Shown: positions 1-9,433 of the stretch, piece after piece
How positions within the stretch are numbered: position 1 is the first letter of the stretch
Layout of the letters: each line of letters begins with the position of its first letter
DNA from: Pseudomonas sp. URMO17WK12:I2
Lineage (GTDB): Bacteria; Pseudomonadota; Gammaproteobacteria; Pseudomonadales; Pseudomonadaceae
Assembly: GCF_003253735.1 (NCBI RefSeq)
Contig: NZ_QKYW01000001.1
Location: 682,001-746,000 of the forward strand
DNA length: 64,000 bases
Direction: 5' to 3'
Made by a program: the position numbers and the translations under genes
Notes under the pieces: model-generated
What the model was told of the DNA's origin: nothing
Databases searched by the model: none
What the model saw: the letters and a program-made list of their open reading frames with translations, nothing else

Positions 1-2793
1 AGTGACACCACCTATTGCCGTAATAACGCATTCAAGGCTTATACGCCCGCTCATAAAGGTCAGCTCTATGCATGGCTACAGAATATTGCGTTCGACCAGA
101 GCACCTATCTGCCGGCAGCGATGAAGCGTGCTGGTGAGTTTTACAGAACGACGGTTCCTTGGCAGGCATTTCCCAACGCGACCGGAACCAACACGATACA
201 GAACACTTATGCCTGCCGTGCCAGTTACCACATCATGATGACCGATGGACAGTGGAACGAAGCGGTAACTGCGCCAAGCAATTTCCGTCATGACGCTGCA
301 TCCTTCACGCTTCCGGATGGCAGGGCGTTCACGCAACGCGCCCCCTATTACGACAGTACGCCCAACACGCTAGCGGATCTGGCTATGCACTATTGGGCCA
401 CTGACCTGAACCCCAACCTCGGCAACAGCTTGCCCGCCTACCTGCCATTCAAAAGTGGCGATACCACAGCCGACTACTGGAACCCGCGCAACGATCCGGC
501 GACCTGGCAGCACATGACCAATTTCACCATGGGGCTCGGGCTGACACAGTCTCTTACCCAGAGCAATATTCCGTGGGGCGGTAGCACCTTTGCCGGAAGT
601 GGCTACTCAGCGCTTGAAGCAGGCGCCGCATGGCCTGCGGCGGCAGCCAATGCCACCGATGCGAACGTCTACGACCTGTGGCACGCGGCAATCAATTCCC
701 GGGGAGAATTCTTCAGCGTCGACAGTCCCGAGGCCATGGTGCAAGCCTTCTCGGATATCCTCTCGCGCATCGCCGACCGCAAGTCCAGTGCGGCCCGCCC
801 AGCAATCAACTCTGGCCAAGTGAGCCCTGACGAGGGTACGACCCAAACAGTCTCCTACCAAACCTCCTACGCCAGTGACGACAATTGGTCTGGAGACGTA
901 AAGCGCTTCGAAAAGCGCTGGAATCCTCAAACCAATGCCATCGATACCGTGGAGGTTTGGAGCGCCAAGGCCAAGGTCCCAGCCTGGGCGCAACGCCGAA
1001 TAAAGATCGCAGCCCCAGCCACTGCCAGTAATAACGGGCTTCAGGACCTCACCTCCGCCAATGCGTCACTAAGCCAATACGCCGGCACTACGCTGCTCGC
1101 CTATCTGGCGCGAAATCCGGAAACCGGCCTCGTTGATAACTTGGCCGCCTCTCGCGTGGACTATCTTCGTGGCAATCGGGCGGGTGAAGGCACCACGCTC
1201 CGTCGCCGCAGCGGGTTGTTGGGTGACTTTTATTCATCGAGCCCCGCCGTTGTATCAGGCGCTCGCTACCTGGAGCAGTTCTCCAATCGCCTGGAAGGCA
1301 ATACGGCCTATACCACCTTCAAAGCTGCTATCGCCAATCGTACTCCGCGCATCTATGTCGGCGGCAATGCCGGCATGCTGCACGGTTTCAATGCGCTTAC
1401 GGGAGTCGAAGAATTCGCTTTCATTCCATCCGCAGTATTTTCCAAACTGCATAAGCTGACAGGCTCCAACTATTCGCATGAGTTCTATGTCGACGGCTCG
1501 CCTGTTGTTGGCGATGTGTATGACAACGCCACCCGCCAATGGCGAACCATTCTGGTAGGCACGCTAAAAGCAGGCGGTAAATCTATTTTTGCCCTCGACG
1601 TCACCACGCCCGGTAGCGAAAAACTGTTGTGGCAGTTCGATGAGAACAGCATCGCTGCAACCACCGCCGTGAAAATGGGTTACAGCTATTCGCAACCTAC
1701 CATCGCGCGCCTGCATAACGGCAAGTGGGCGGTGGTATTCGGCAATGGCTATGAGAGCGCGGGCAATACCAACGGCAAGGCAGCGCTTTTTATTGTGGAT
1801 GCTATGCAGGGCACACTGCTCAGGAGCCTCGAAGTTCAGGGGGCGGTTGGTCTTGCCAATGGGTTATCGACGCCCAAGCTGGCCGATTACAACGCTGACG
1901 GTGTAGCCGATTACGCCTATGCAGGCGATCTGCAAGGAAATATGTGGCGCTTCGACCTGCTACGCAGTGGTCGTAACAGTAGCAATCCTTTCACCACGAC
2001 CGACGATAGCGACACTGCCGTCAGCGAGTTCAAGGTTGGTTTTGGCGGAAACCCACTGTTCAGGGCAACGGCCGACAATGCAGGCACCCAACGCCAAGCC
2101 ATTACATCGGCGCCCAGCCTGGTCGCTCACCCAACTGGGACCGGGTATCTGGTGGTATTCGGAACCGGTCGGTTCTTCGACAGCGACGACAAGGATGGCG
2201 ACAAGAGCATGCCGCAATCGGTTTATGGCATCTGGGACAAGCAGACCCTTGGTGAAGTGGCCAGCAACCCCAATATCAACCGTAGCTCCCTGCAACAGCA
2301 GAGCATCACCAATACCCTGGTCGGCACCGCCACCGACGGATCGACAAGGCAAGCCAGGGTGATCAGTAACAACAGTATTCGCTGGCAAGCGACCAACAAC
2401 CTCGCTGCGCAAAACGGCTGGTACCTTAACCTGGTGCAGAGCGATGGCGAGATGGTTGTGGAGAACATGTCGCAGCTCGGCCGTACGCTGACCTTCCAGT
2501 CCCTGGTCCCTAACAGTGATCCCTGCGGCGATGGTGCCAGCAACTGGAGCTATGCAATCAACCCCTTTACCGGGGGGCGCACCAACCAGCGTGCTTTTGA
2601 TTATTCACCGAGCAGTAATGTCGGCACCGGCGTCATTTCCGGCGTAAGTCAGGGCGGTGAAGGTGGAGGAAGCCTTTCGCAAAATCCCGACGGTGGCTAC
2701 CAGTACTGCACGGGTCAGGAATGCGTAACTATCTACCCGGACCCTTCCAGCGTTGGCCGGCAAAGTTGGCGTCGGATCGAACAACTTCAGTGA
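1..2793 (+). CDS. pilY1: PilY1-type pilus tip/assembly protein, 5' end missing
   Basis: The frame is open from base 1, so the N-terminal part lies outside the window; 930 residues are visible. PilY1 is the large secreted or tip protein of type IV pili and acts in pilus extension, adhesion and surface sensing. The second half is a PilC/PilY1 beta-propeller with repeated blades of the type GDVYDN, RTILVGTLKAGG and VVFGNGYESAG. A calcium-binding loop DYNADGVAD, encoded at about 1885-1911, matches the site needed for the retraction switch in P. aeruginosa PilY1. The C-terminus YCTGQECVTIY keeps the usual late cysteine pair. PilY2 and PilE genes do not follow; the next gene is a GntR regulator. 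The propeller assignment is firm; how the missing half is built (for example a VWA domain) cannot be seen. Confidence 0.88.
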   Translation, partial: SDTTYCRNNAFKAYTPAHKGQLYAWLQNIAFDQSTYLPAAMKRAGEFYRTTVPWQAFPNATGTNTIQNTYACRASYHIMMTDGQWNEAVTAPSNFRHDAASFTLPDGRAFTQRAPYYDSTPNTLADLAMHYWATDLNPNLGNSLPAYLPFKSGDTTADYWNPRNDPATWQHMTNFTMGLGLTQSLTQSNIPWGGSTFAGSGYSALEAGAAWPAAAANATDANVYDLWHAAINSRGEFFSVDSPEAMVQAFSDILSRIADRKSSAARPAINSGQVSPDEGTTQTVSYQTSYASDDNWSGDVKRFEKRWNPQTNAIDTVEVWSAKAKVPAWAQRRIKIAAPATASNNGLQDLTSANASLSQYAGTTLLAYLARNPETGLVDNLAASRVDYLRGNRAGEGTTLRRRSGLLGDFYSSSPAVVSGARYLEQFSNRLEGNTAYTTFKAAIANRTPRIYVGGNAGMLHGFNALTGVEEFAFIPSAVFSKLHKLTGSNYSHEFYVDGSPVVGDVYDNATRQWRTILVGTLKAGGKSIFALDVTTPGSEKLLWQFDENSIAATTAVKMGYSYSQPTIARLHNGKWAVVFGNGYESAGNTNGKAALFIVDAMQGTLLRSLEVQGAVGLANGLSTPKLADYNADGVADYAYAGDLQGNMWRFDLLRSGRNSSNPFTTTDDSDTAVSEFKVGFGGNPLFRATADNAGTQRQAITSAPSLVAHPTGTGYLVVFGTGRFFDSDDKDGDKSMPQSVYGIWDKQTLGEVASNPNINRSSLQQQSITNTLVGTATDGSTRQARVISNNSIRWQATNNLAAQNGWYLNLVQSDGEMVVENMSQLGRTLTFQSLVPNSDPCGDGASNWSYAINPFTGGRTNQRAFDYSPSSNVGTGVISGVSQGGEGGGSLSQNPDGGYQYCTGQECVTIYPDPSSVGRQSWRRIEQLQ

Positions 2794-2981
2794 GCGATTT
2801 CGCACACGCAAGGCACCCTTTGCTTTGACCGGTCAGGAGCAATCGCACAGCGTCAGCCAGCGCTAACCGATGCCTATCAAGCACTTGAGCAAAGGGACTG
2901 CTACTATCACCCCCTGTCATTCGATGCGACCAAATCGCCAGCATTGCGGTCGTATGCCGATAACGAAACAACAACGGATCG

Positions 2982-3728
2982 ATGATGCAGGACAATCCGA
3001 TTTGGACGCTTCCCCCGCGCAAGCAGCGCAGCCGTCTGGCTGAAGATCTGGTTGCGAAGATTTCCCAGCACATGCGCGACGGCACGCTCAAGCGTGGCGA
3101 GAAGCTGCCGGCCGAGCTGGATATCATGCGCGCCGAAGGGGTCAGCCGTACCGTGGTGCGCGATGCGTTGTCGCGCCTGCAGGTGGCGGGCCTGGTGGAA
3201 ACGCGACGCGGCGTCGGTACCTTCGTGTGCGACATGCCGGCAGCGCCGGAGCTGCAGCTTGGGCCGGCAACCATCAGTACCGCCGAGGACGTGCTGGAGT
3301 TGCTGGAGCTGCGCATGAGCCTGGAGGTGGCGGCGGTCGGCCTGGCAGCGCAGCGGCGCACGCCGGAAACGCTGCAGGAGATTCGCGTGGCGCTGGATGC
3401 CATCCAGCAGGGCGCCGTGCAGCTGCCGGCGGGCCTGCCGATCAGTGCGGATTTCCAGTTCCATATCAAGATCGCCAAGGCGGCCGACAACCCGCACCTG
3501 CTCGACATCATGAAGCACCTGGGCGCCAAGCAGATCCCGCGCAACAAGTTCAACTCAGCCTACAAGGCCCACGAGGACGGCGAGGCCTACAAGGAAAACC
3601 TCAGCCTCGAGCACGAGATGATCTACGAGTCCATTGCCCGCGGCGACGTCGACTGCGCCCGGGCGGCGATGCAGTTGCACCTGATCAATAGCCGCGAACG
3701 GCTACTCAAGGCCCAGCGCCGCGCCTGA
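2982..3728 (+). CDS. FadR-type GntR transcriptional regulator (FCD domain)
   Basis: 248 residues. A winged helix of the GntR family covers about residues 14-77 (KLPAELDIMRAEGVSRTVV, then LVETRRGVGTFV), followed by an all-helical FCD ligand-binding domain. FCD regulators usually repress uptake and catabolism of organic acids and sugar acids and release DNA on binding the substrate or an early intermediate. The gene points toward, but is separated by a terminator and a REP pair from, the convergent porin/ABC/dehydratase island on the minus strand, so control of that island is a reasonable inference. Two ATGs are adjacent at 2982 and 2985 with no strong ribosome binding site, so the start could be either. 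Confidence 0.9.
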   Translation: MMQDNPIWTLPPRKQRSRLAEDLVAKISQHMRDGTLKRGEKLPAELDIMRAEGVSRTVVRDALSRLQVAGLVETRRGVGTFVCDMPAAPELQLGPATISTAEDVLELLELRMSLEVAAVGLAAQRRTPETLQEIRVALDAIQQGAVQLPAGLPISADFQFHIKIAKAADNPHLLDIMKHLGAKQIPRNKFNSAYKAHEDGEAYKENLSLEHEMIYESIARGDVDCARAAMQLHLINSRERLLKAQRRA

Positions 3729-3906
3729 GCGAACGCGGGCGAGTCACTTCGCAACAAATGAATCACGCCGCAAACGCCAGTAACGCTGAATGGCCGCCAT
3801 CGCTTCGCGCCGGGGCGGCGCTTCTACGGTGGGGTGCATGCAATCAGACAGGAGCCCCGCCCCGGCGCCGATCATGCACCATGAACACCTGGCATACCCA
3901 AAAATA

Positions 3907-3941
3907 CCAACGCCGGGGCTATGGCTAAGCCCCGGCGTTGG
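3907..3941 (-). terminator. Strong hairpin downstream of the porin gene
   Basis: Perfect 14-bp stem (3907-3920 with 3928-3941) and 7-nt loop. Read on the minus strand it is followed by TATTTTT, so it fits an intrinsic terminator for the porin transcript. It also separates that transcript from the convergent GntR gene. Confidence 0.7.
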
Positions 3942-4036
3942 TTCGCGGTGGTCAGCTTCTTCTTGGAGCCTGTTCATGATCTGTTTAGACGACATGAAGA
4001 GGCTGCCACAAGCTAAAAGCGGACATCGTTGCTTCA

Positions 4037-4107
4037 TCTGTGGGAACGGGCGGGGACACCCAGTCCATGTCCGTAATTTTTTCGCGGGCATGGCCCGCTC
4101 CCACAGA
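4037..4107. repeat. Inverted pair of REP elements
   Basis: Arms 4037-4051 and 4093-4107 are inverted copies with one mismatch and both end in the CTGTGGGA/TCCCACAG signature of pseudomonad REP sequences. The right copy contains the small palindrome GCGGGC-atg-GCCCGC. A 26-base stretch (4082-4107) recurs exactly at 33298-33323. With the terminator at 3907 it fills the 470-bp gap between the regulator and the porin; I see nothing else there. Confidence 0.75.
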
Positions 4108-4201
4108 TAATCACCAGTCCACCCGACGGGAACGACCGACCGCTTCCGCCACTTAGCTGCCGAAAATCGACGAACCTGAGCTTGAAGTCTTTGAACAGGT
4201 T

Positions 4202-4936
4202 TTACATGAAGTTGTACTGCACCCCGATACGCCAGCGTAGCTGACGATCATCCTCGGTGGCACTGACCTTGATATCGCCGATCTCGACGAATGGCGCCCA
4301 GGACTTGTCCCACTTGTACTTCACGATCAGGTTCTGCTCGTAGTCGCTCTTCTTGTTGTCGTAGCGGATGTAGTCGGTCTCGAAGTGGATGTACTGATAC
4401 TCATAAGACAGTTTGCCGGCCGGGGTGTAGCCCACCCACCCCTCGTAACGCTGGGTGTTGCGGTCGTCGGAGCCGCGATCCGGCACCTCCTCGTCGATGC
4501 GGTCACGGTTCAGCTTCAGGGCGTCGAAACGGTAGCGGGCGGCGACGTAGAACTGGTCACTCAGCTTGTGGGTGTAGCGCACGCCGAACTTGTAGGTGGT
4601 GCCGTTCTCGTTGCTGTCGAGCTGGATGGCCGGCTGCCAGGTCGATACCGCATTGGGCTTGTACTGATAACTGGTGGTCAACTCGTGGCCGTTGGACACC
4701 GTGTTGTCGAAGGCGACGTCCTTGCGATCACCCGCGGTGCGGTATTTCAGCTCACCCTCGAAGCCCCAGCCATTGTCCATGCGGTATGACAGCTTGACCC
4801 GGTCGGCATGCATGCGGTCGTCGTCCAGGTACTGGTGGCGGTAGTTGATCGAGGCGCTGTCGGCCCATGCGCTGCCCGCGGCGGCAGTGGACAGCAGGCA
4901 GGCGAGCAGGCGCAGCGTGAGAGTTTTCTTGTTCAT
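4202..4936 (-). CDS. KdgM-family outer-membrane porin (oligogalacturonate-type)
   Basis: 244 residues with a signal peptide (MNKKTLTLRLLACLLSTAAAGSAWA) and alternating beta-strands throughout, ending in the outer-membrane signature YNFM. The pattern SINYRHQYLDDDRMHADRVKL, repeated aromatic/charged strands and small size fit the KdgM family of 12-strand channels for acidic oligosaccharides such as oligogalacturonates. I start at 4936, where AAGAAGGTCACG precedes the ATG, rather than at the longer frame that begins at 4993. It lies 226 bp below the last ABC gene, with a hairpin in between, so it may have its own promoter. It is the outer-membrane step of the uptake island. The exact substrate is not readable from sequence. 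Confidence 0.82.
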   Translation of the reverse strand: MNKKTLTLRLLACLLSTAAAGSAWADSASINYRHQYLDDDRMHADRVKLSYRMDNGWGFEGELKYRTAGDRKDVAFDNTVSNGHELTTSYQYKPNAVSTWQPAIQLDSNENGTTYKFGVRYTHKLSDQFYVAARYRFDALKLNRDRIDEEVPDRGSDDRNTQRYEGWVGYTPAGKLSYEYQYIHFETDYIRYDNKKSDYEQNLIVKYKWDKSWAPFVEIGDIKVSATEDDRQLRWRIGVQYNFM

Positions 4937-5127
4937 CGTGACCTTCTTATTGTTTTCTATGGGTTGAGTTTGTGTTGCCCGGTTTTCTGGCAAAGCGCCG
5001 CCCTGCAGCGCCGTGCCCGCATGTTCGGATTCCAGGTAAAACCACCGCGCAGGCGAGCCCGTGCCGCGAGCCCGAGGGCCCGTTTCAGAGGTCTTGCAGC
5101 AAACGCGCTAAGACGCGGTGGGGTGCG

Positions 5128-5143
5128 TCAGGCCTTCGCCTGA
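5128..5143 (-). other. Small hairpin between the ABC ATPase and porin genes
   Basis: TCAGGC-cttc-GCCTGA forms a 6-bp stem with a 4-nt loop, 20 bp after the last ABC gene. There is no T-run, so it may mark an RNA 3' end or attenuation point but not a proven terminator. Confidence 0.35.
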
Positions 5144-5162
5144 GCGCTCGGGTATTGCCCCA

Positions 5163-5927
5163 TCAGGGCGGTGCGACGGCACCGATGTCGCGGCTGGCAT
5201 CGACCAGCAGCTGGGTGTACGCATGCTCGGCACGGTTCTGCGCCAGCAGCACGGTGTCGAGGGTTTCGACGATGCGCCCATGCTGCATCACCGCCACGCG
5301 GTCACAGAGGTGAGCGACCACGCCCAGGTCGTGGGTGACCAGCAGGTAGGTCAGGCCTTCCTGTTCGCGCAGGTCGGACAGCAGGTTGAGGATCTCCGCC
5401 TGCACCGACACATCCAGCGCCGAGGTCGGCTCGTCGAGCAGCAGCACGCGCGGCTCGAGGATCAGCGCCCGGGCGATGGCCACACGCTGGCGCTGGCCAC
5501 CGGACAGCTGGTGGGGGTAGCGATAGCGGAAGCTTTCGTTGAGGCCGACCTTGTTGAGGATCGCGGTGACCCGATCACCGCGATCACCGATGCCATGCAC
5601 GGCGAGCGGTTCGCTCAAGGCCGAGTCGATGGTGTGCCGCGGGTGCAGCGAGCCGTAGGGATCCTGGAAGACCATCTGCACCTGGCGGAAATGCGCCATG
5701 TCCAGCTTGTGGCGCAGACCGCGCCCGGCGATGCTCAACTGCCCTTCCCAGTGCCGGTACTGCCCGGCCAGGCAGCGCAGTACCGTGGTCTTGCCGGAGC
5801 CGGACTCGCCGACCAGGCCGAACGACTCGCCCTCTTCGACGCGCAACGCGACGTCGTAGAGCACCTGGTTGCGCGCCGCACTGACGCCGAAACTGAGATT
5901 GAGTGAATCCACTTCGATCATGGCCAT
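5163..5927 (-). CDS. Peptide/nickel-type ABC transporter ATPase (DppF-like)
   Basis: 254 residues. Walker A GESGSGKTT, signature [15 protein letters not shown], Walker [13 protein letters not shown] and switch histidine VTHD are all present, so it should be an active ATPase. The SALDVSVQAEILNLL pattern is typical of the DppF/OppF group. It lies 10 bp behind the second ATPase gene and is the last gene of the tight minus-strand transporter operon. It should pair with the DppD-like ATPase at the inner face of the permease heterodimer. It is shorter than many OppF proteins (about 320 residues), and the C-terminal oligopeptide/dipeptide tail is brief. Substrate choice is set by the binding proteins. 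Confidence 0.9.
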   Translation of the reverse strand: MAMIEVDSLNLSFGVSAARNQVLYDVALRVEEGESFGLVGESGSGKTTVLRCLAGQYRHWEGQLSIAGRGLRHKLDMAHFRQVQMVFQDPYGSLHPRHTIDSALSEPLAVHGIGDRGDRVTAILNKVGLNESFRYRYPHQLSGGQRQRVAIARALILEPRVLLLDEPTSALDVSVQAEILNLLSDLREQEGLTYLLVTHDLGVVAHLCDRVAVMQHGRIVETLDTVLLAQNRAEHAYTQLLVDASRDIGAVAPP

Positions 5928-5937
5928 GGGTGCGTAC

Positions 5938-6777
5938 TCAATGGGTCAGCCAGAGGGGATCGCGCTGCAGGTTGGGCAGGCGCGGACGGGGTCTGTCGAT
6001 GTTCGGCAATGCGGCCAGCAGCCCCTGGGTATAGGGATGCCTGGCGTTGTCCAGGTCGGCGGCATCCAGCGCCTCGACCACCCGGCCGGCATACATCACC
6101 AGCACGCGGTCGCAGAAGCTGCGCACCATGTTGAGGTCGTGGCTGATCAGGATCAGGCCCAGGTCGCGCTGGCTGACCAGCTCGTCGAGTACGTTGAGCA
6201 CCTGGCGGCGGACCGAGACGTCCAGCGCCGAGGTCGGCTCATCGGCGACGATGATGTCGGGGTCGGTGATCACCATCATGGCGATCATGATGCGCTGCGC
6301 CATACCGCCCGACACCTCGTGGGGGTACAGCCCGTAAACCCGTTTGGGATCGCGGATGTGCACCTTGTCGAGCATGTCCAGCACCCGCTCGCGAGCATCG
6401 GCCTTGCTGGCGCGGTGGTGGGCCAGGTAGGCCTCGGCGATCTGCTCGCCCACCCGCACCACCGGGTTCAGCGAGTACTTGGGGTCCTGCATGATCATCG
6501 AGATGCGTTTGCCGCGAATGGCCTGCACCTGCTTTTCGCTGGCGGTGAGCAGATCGATATCGCCCAGGCGCATGGTGTTCGCGGTGATTCGCGCGCTGGC
6601 CGGGTGCAGACGCAGCAGGCTGCGCCCCACCGTCGACTTGCCCGAGCCGGATTCGCCGACGATGGCCAGCTTTTCGCGGCCCAGGCAGAAGGACACGTTG
6701 CGTACCGCATCGACCTCCTTGCGGCCGCTGGTGAAGCGTACGCAGAGATCGTCTACTTCCAGTTTGATGGCGGACAT
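5938..6777 (-). CDS. Peptide/nickel-type ABC transporter ATPase (DppD-like)
   Basis: 279 residues with Walker [17 protein letters not shown]-loop [14 protein letters not shown], signature [14 protein letters not shown], Walker [13 protein letters not shown] and ISHD. The MAQRIMIA variant of the signature is usual for the DppD/OppD partner. The C-terminus ([15 protein letters not shown]) is the normal start of the oligopeptide-transporter extension, but the domain then stops early. It lies 9 bp after the DppC-like permease and 10 bp before the second ATPase, so the three are cotranscribed. Confidence 0.9.
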   Translation of the reverse strand: MSAIKLEVDDLCVRFTSGRKEVDAVRNVSFCLGREKLAIVGESGSGKSTVGRSLLRLHPASARITANTMRLGDIDLLTASEKQVQAIRGKRISMIMQDPKYSLNPVVRVGEQIAEAYLAHHRASKADARERVLDMLDKVHIRDPKRVYGLYPHEVSGGMAQRIMIAMMVITDPDIIVADEPTSALDVSVRRQVLNVLDELVSQRDLGLILISHDLNMVRSFCDRVLVMYAGRVVEALDAADLDNARHPYTQGLLAALPNIDRPRPRLPNLQRDPLWLTH

Positions 6778-6786
6778 GGGGCCTCC

Positions 6787-7707
6787 TTATTCGCTGCGCG
6801 GATCGAGGACGTCGCGCAGACCGTCGCCCAACAGGTTGAACGCCAGGCTGACCAGCATGATGGTCGCCCCCGGTACCGCCACCAGCCACCAGCACTCGAG
6901 CATGTAGCGACGCCCGGTGGAGATCATCGCGCCCCACTCCGGCAGCGGCGCCTGCGCGCCGAGACCGAGAAAGCCCAGCGCGGCGGCGGTGAGGATGATG
7001 CTAGCCATGTTCATGGTCAGGCGGATGATCACCGATGACAGGCACATGGGCATGATGTGGCGCAGGATGATGCGCGACGACGAGGCGCCTTGCAGCTGCA
7101 CCGCGACCACGAAATCGGCGTTGCGCAGCGACAGGGTTTCCGCCCGAGCCAGGCGCGCGATGGGCGGCCAGGAGGTCAGCGCGATGGCGATCACCGCGTG
7201 CTCCAGGCCAGGGCCGAGAGCGGCGATGAAGGCCAGCGCCAGGACCAGGCTGGGGAACGAGATGAAGATGTCGGTGATGCGCATGAACAGCGCGTCGACG
7301 AAGCCGCCGAAGTAACCGGAGATGGTGCCCACCAGCAAGCCGATCGGGCCGACGATCACGGTCACCAGAGCGATGATGTACAGGGTGATGCGCGAGCCGT
7401 AGACCAGTCGGCTGAACACGTCACGGCCGTACTCGTCGGTGCCGAACCAGTGCACCGCGCTCGGCGCCTGCAGCGCATTGCCGAGGTTCTGCACGATGGG
7501 GTCGTGGGTGGCGATCCAGGGCGCGAACGCCGCCACCAGGAGCAGCAGTAGCACCACGCTGGAGCCCATCAGCGTCATCGGGTTACGCAGCAGATGCTGC
7601 ATCACACGAACACTGCTCAGGCAGAACGCCTGGAACGCGGAGACCGGCGCCTGCCCGTTCGCCCGCTTGATGGATGAAGATGAGGATGAAGAGATGTTGG
7701 CAATCAT
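6787..7707 (-). CDS. ABC transporter permease, DppC-like
   Basis: 306 residues. An N-terminal soluble tail is followed by one membrane segment ([20 protein letters not shown]), the OppC N-domain with [16 protein letters not shown], then five segments of the BPD_transp_1 domain. The EAA loop, [18 protein letters not shown], contacts the ATPase. The product is the second half of the transmembrane channel with the DppB-like protein. In the operon it sits after the second binding-protein gene instead of directly after its permease partner, an uncommon order. The extreme N-terminus has a run of serines, and the true start could be a little downstream. Confidence 0.9.
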   Translation of the reverse strand: MIANISSSSSSSIKRANGQAPVSAFQAFCLSSVRVMQHLLRNPMTLMGSSVVLLLLLVAAFAPWIATHDPIVQNLGNALQAPSAVHWFGTDEYGRDVFSRLVYGSRITLYIIALVTVIVGPIGLLVGTISGYFGGFVDALFMRITDIFISFPSLVLALAFIAALGPGLEHAVIAIALTSWPPIARLARAETLSLRNADFVVAVQLQGASSSRIILRHIMPMCLSSVIIRLTMNMASIILTAAALGFLGLGAQAPLPEWGAMISTGRRYMLECWWLVAVPGATIMLVSLAFNLLGDGLRDVLDPRSE

Positions 7708-7739
7708 CGTATGCCTCCGTTACTCGATTCGGTGGGAGC

Positions 7740-7759
7740 CGGGCGCGCTACCGCGCCCG
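7740..7759 (-). other. Hairpin after the first binding-protein gene
   Basis: 8-bp GC stem (CGGGCGCG with CGCGCCCG) and 4-nt loop 5 bp after the stop codon, with no T-run. Such stems after binding-protein genes often protect the upstream mRNA so that the binding protein outnumbers the permeases. Confidence 0.5.
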
Positions 7760-7764
7760 CTCAC

Positions 7765-9375
7765 TCAACGCTGCTTGTACACACCCAGGTAACGCGTCGC
7801 CTCGGCGTCGGCTCCCTGGAATCCCTTGACGTCGGCCGCGCTGACCACTGGATCGGTCATCTGCGAAATCATCATGATCGGTCCGACCAGTTGGTCGTAA
7901 CGCTGCTGCACGCGGTGGTACATGTTCAGCTTGGCGGCTTCGTCGCGCTCCACGCCGAGCTTGTCGACCAGGCTGTTGAGTTCGTCGTCCTGGAAGGCCG
8001 CGCGCCAGCCCTGGAAATTGGCGATACCGGCGTCATCGCGGTTGTCCGGGTTGTAGACGAAGGTGCGCAGGCTGAAATACGGATGCGGGTAGCGCTCGGC
8101 GCCGCGGGCGACGATGATCTCGAAGTTGCGCGCGCGCATGGCGCCGTACACCTGGTTGCCGGTGCCGGTGATGATGCTCGCCTGGATGCCGGCCTGGGCC
8201 AGGGTCGACTGCAGACTCGAGGCGATATTCACGAACGGTGGCTCGGCCAGGGTGCGGATGGTGGTCTTGAAGCCCTGCGGGTGACCGGCTTCGGCGAGCA
8301 GTTTTTTTGCGCCCTCTACGTCCAGTGCGTAGCCGGGGCCCGGCAGACGCGCCTCCAGGCCCAGCTGCATCGGCTGCTGGTTGAGCTTGCCATAATAGGG
8401 CATTACCACCTTGTCCAGGCCCTGATAGTCGATCAGCGAGCGCACGGCCTTGCGCACGCGGATGTCGTCGAACGGTGCCGACCTCATGCTCAGCGCCACG
8501 TAGTACATGGTGCCGCGCGGCAGGGTCTGAATGTGCATCTCGCCCTTGGCGGCCAGCGCCTGGACATCCGAGGCGGCCATGCCGTAGCCCATGTCCAGAT
8601 CGCCACGTTCGAGCATCAGGCGCAGCGACTGTGACTCGGTGATATGGCGGATCAGCACGCGCTTGAGCTTGCTCGGGCCGGCCCAGTAGTCGGCGAATGC
8701 GGTCATCACCAGGGTGTCGTTGGCGCGCCAGGAGCTGAGGGTGAACGGACCGCTGCCGGCTTCGTTGGTCACCAGCCAGGCGGCGCCGAGGTCACCGTTC
8801 TTGTCGTGTTCGAGCACGGTCTTGCGGTCCAGCACCACGGCGCTAGGCGAGGTGGCCAGGGTGTCGATCATCAGCAGCGGGTCGGTCGGCTGTGGCAGGT
8901 CGATGATCAGCGTCGAAGCGTTTTCGGCGCGGATCAGTTGCCCAATGTTGTCCAGGGTGTAGCCGTAGGCTTTCCAGGTGGTGGCCAGGCCATAGTTGAG
9001 CTTGAGCACGCGGTACAGCGACCAGGCCACGTCTTCGGCGGTCACCGGGTTGCCGGAGTGAAAGCGCGCATCGCCGCGCAGGTGAAAGGTCAGCCGCCGG
9101 CCGTCCTCACTGACCTCCCAGCGCTCGGCCAGTTGCGGCACGTGCTCGTCCGGGCTGCCGTCCTTGCGCAGCACCAGGGTGTCGTAGAGGTTGGCGTTGA
9201 TGCCCGAGGCATCGAGCCCCGGCGCATTCGCCGGGTCGATGGAAAACAGGTTGGCCATGCTCATGCCGACGATCAACTGATCGCTCGGCGTCTTTGCCTG
9301 GGCAGTCAGCAGTGGCGCGGTGCACAGCAGTGCACCGAGTACCGCGCTCAGCACGGTGGAGCGAAACGATTTCAT
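7765..9375 (-). CDS. ABC transporter substrate-binding protein, family 5 (copy 1)
   Basis: 536 residues with a Sec signal peptide ending TAQA|KTPSD. The family-5 (DppA/OppA) body includes LTFHLRGDARFHSGNPVTAEDV near residue 100 and the cluster VRKAVRSLIDYQGL. It captures solute in the periplasm and delivers it to the DppB/DppC permease. It is a clear paralogue of the protein encoded at 10536-12149: both mature ends begin KTP(S/A)DQLIVGMSM and long blocks match throughout. Family 5 binds dipeptides, oligopeptides, nickel, opines and some oligosaccharides, so the fold does not define the ligand; the neighbouring porin and dehydratase favour a sugar-acid type ligand. Confidence 0.9.
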   Translation of the reverse strand: MKSFRSTVLSAVLGALLCTAPLLTAQAKTPSDQLIVGMSMANLFSIDPANAPGLDASGINANLYDTLVLRKDGSPDEHVPQLAERWEVSEDGRRLTFHLRGDARFHSGNPVTAEDVAWSLYRVLKLNYGLATTWKAYGYTLDNIGQLIRAENASTLIIDLPQPTDPLLMIDTLATSPSAVVLDRKTVLEHDKNGDLGAAWLVTNEAGSGPFTLSSWRANDTLVMTAFADYWAGPSKLKRVLIRHITESQSLRLMLERGDLDMGYGMAASDVQALAAKGEMHIQTLPRGTMYYVALSMRSAPFDDIRVRKAVRSLIDYQGLDKVVMPYYGKLNQQPMQLGLEARLPGPGYALDVEGAKKLLAEAGHPQGFKTTIRTLAEPPFVNIASSLQSTLAQAGIQASIITGTGNQVYGAMRARNFEIIVARGAERYPHPYFSLRTFVYNPDNRDDAGIANFQGWRAAFQDDELNSLVDKLGVERDEAAKLNMYHRVQQRYDQLVGPIMMISQMTDPVVSAADVKGFQGADAEATRYLGVYKQR

Positions 9376-9433
9376 GCGGATATCCCTATTTTGTAATTAT
9401 TGAAGGGCTGCAATCGATTGGGTAGGAGTCAGG

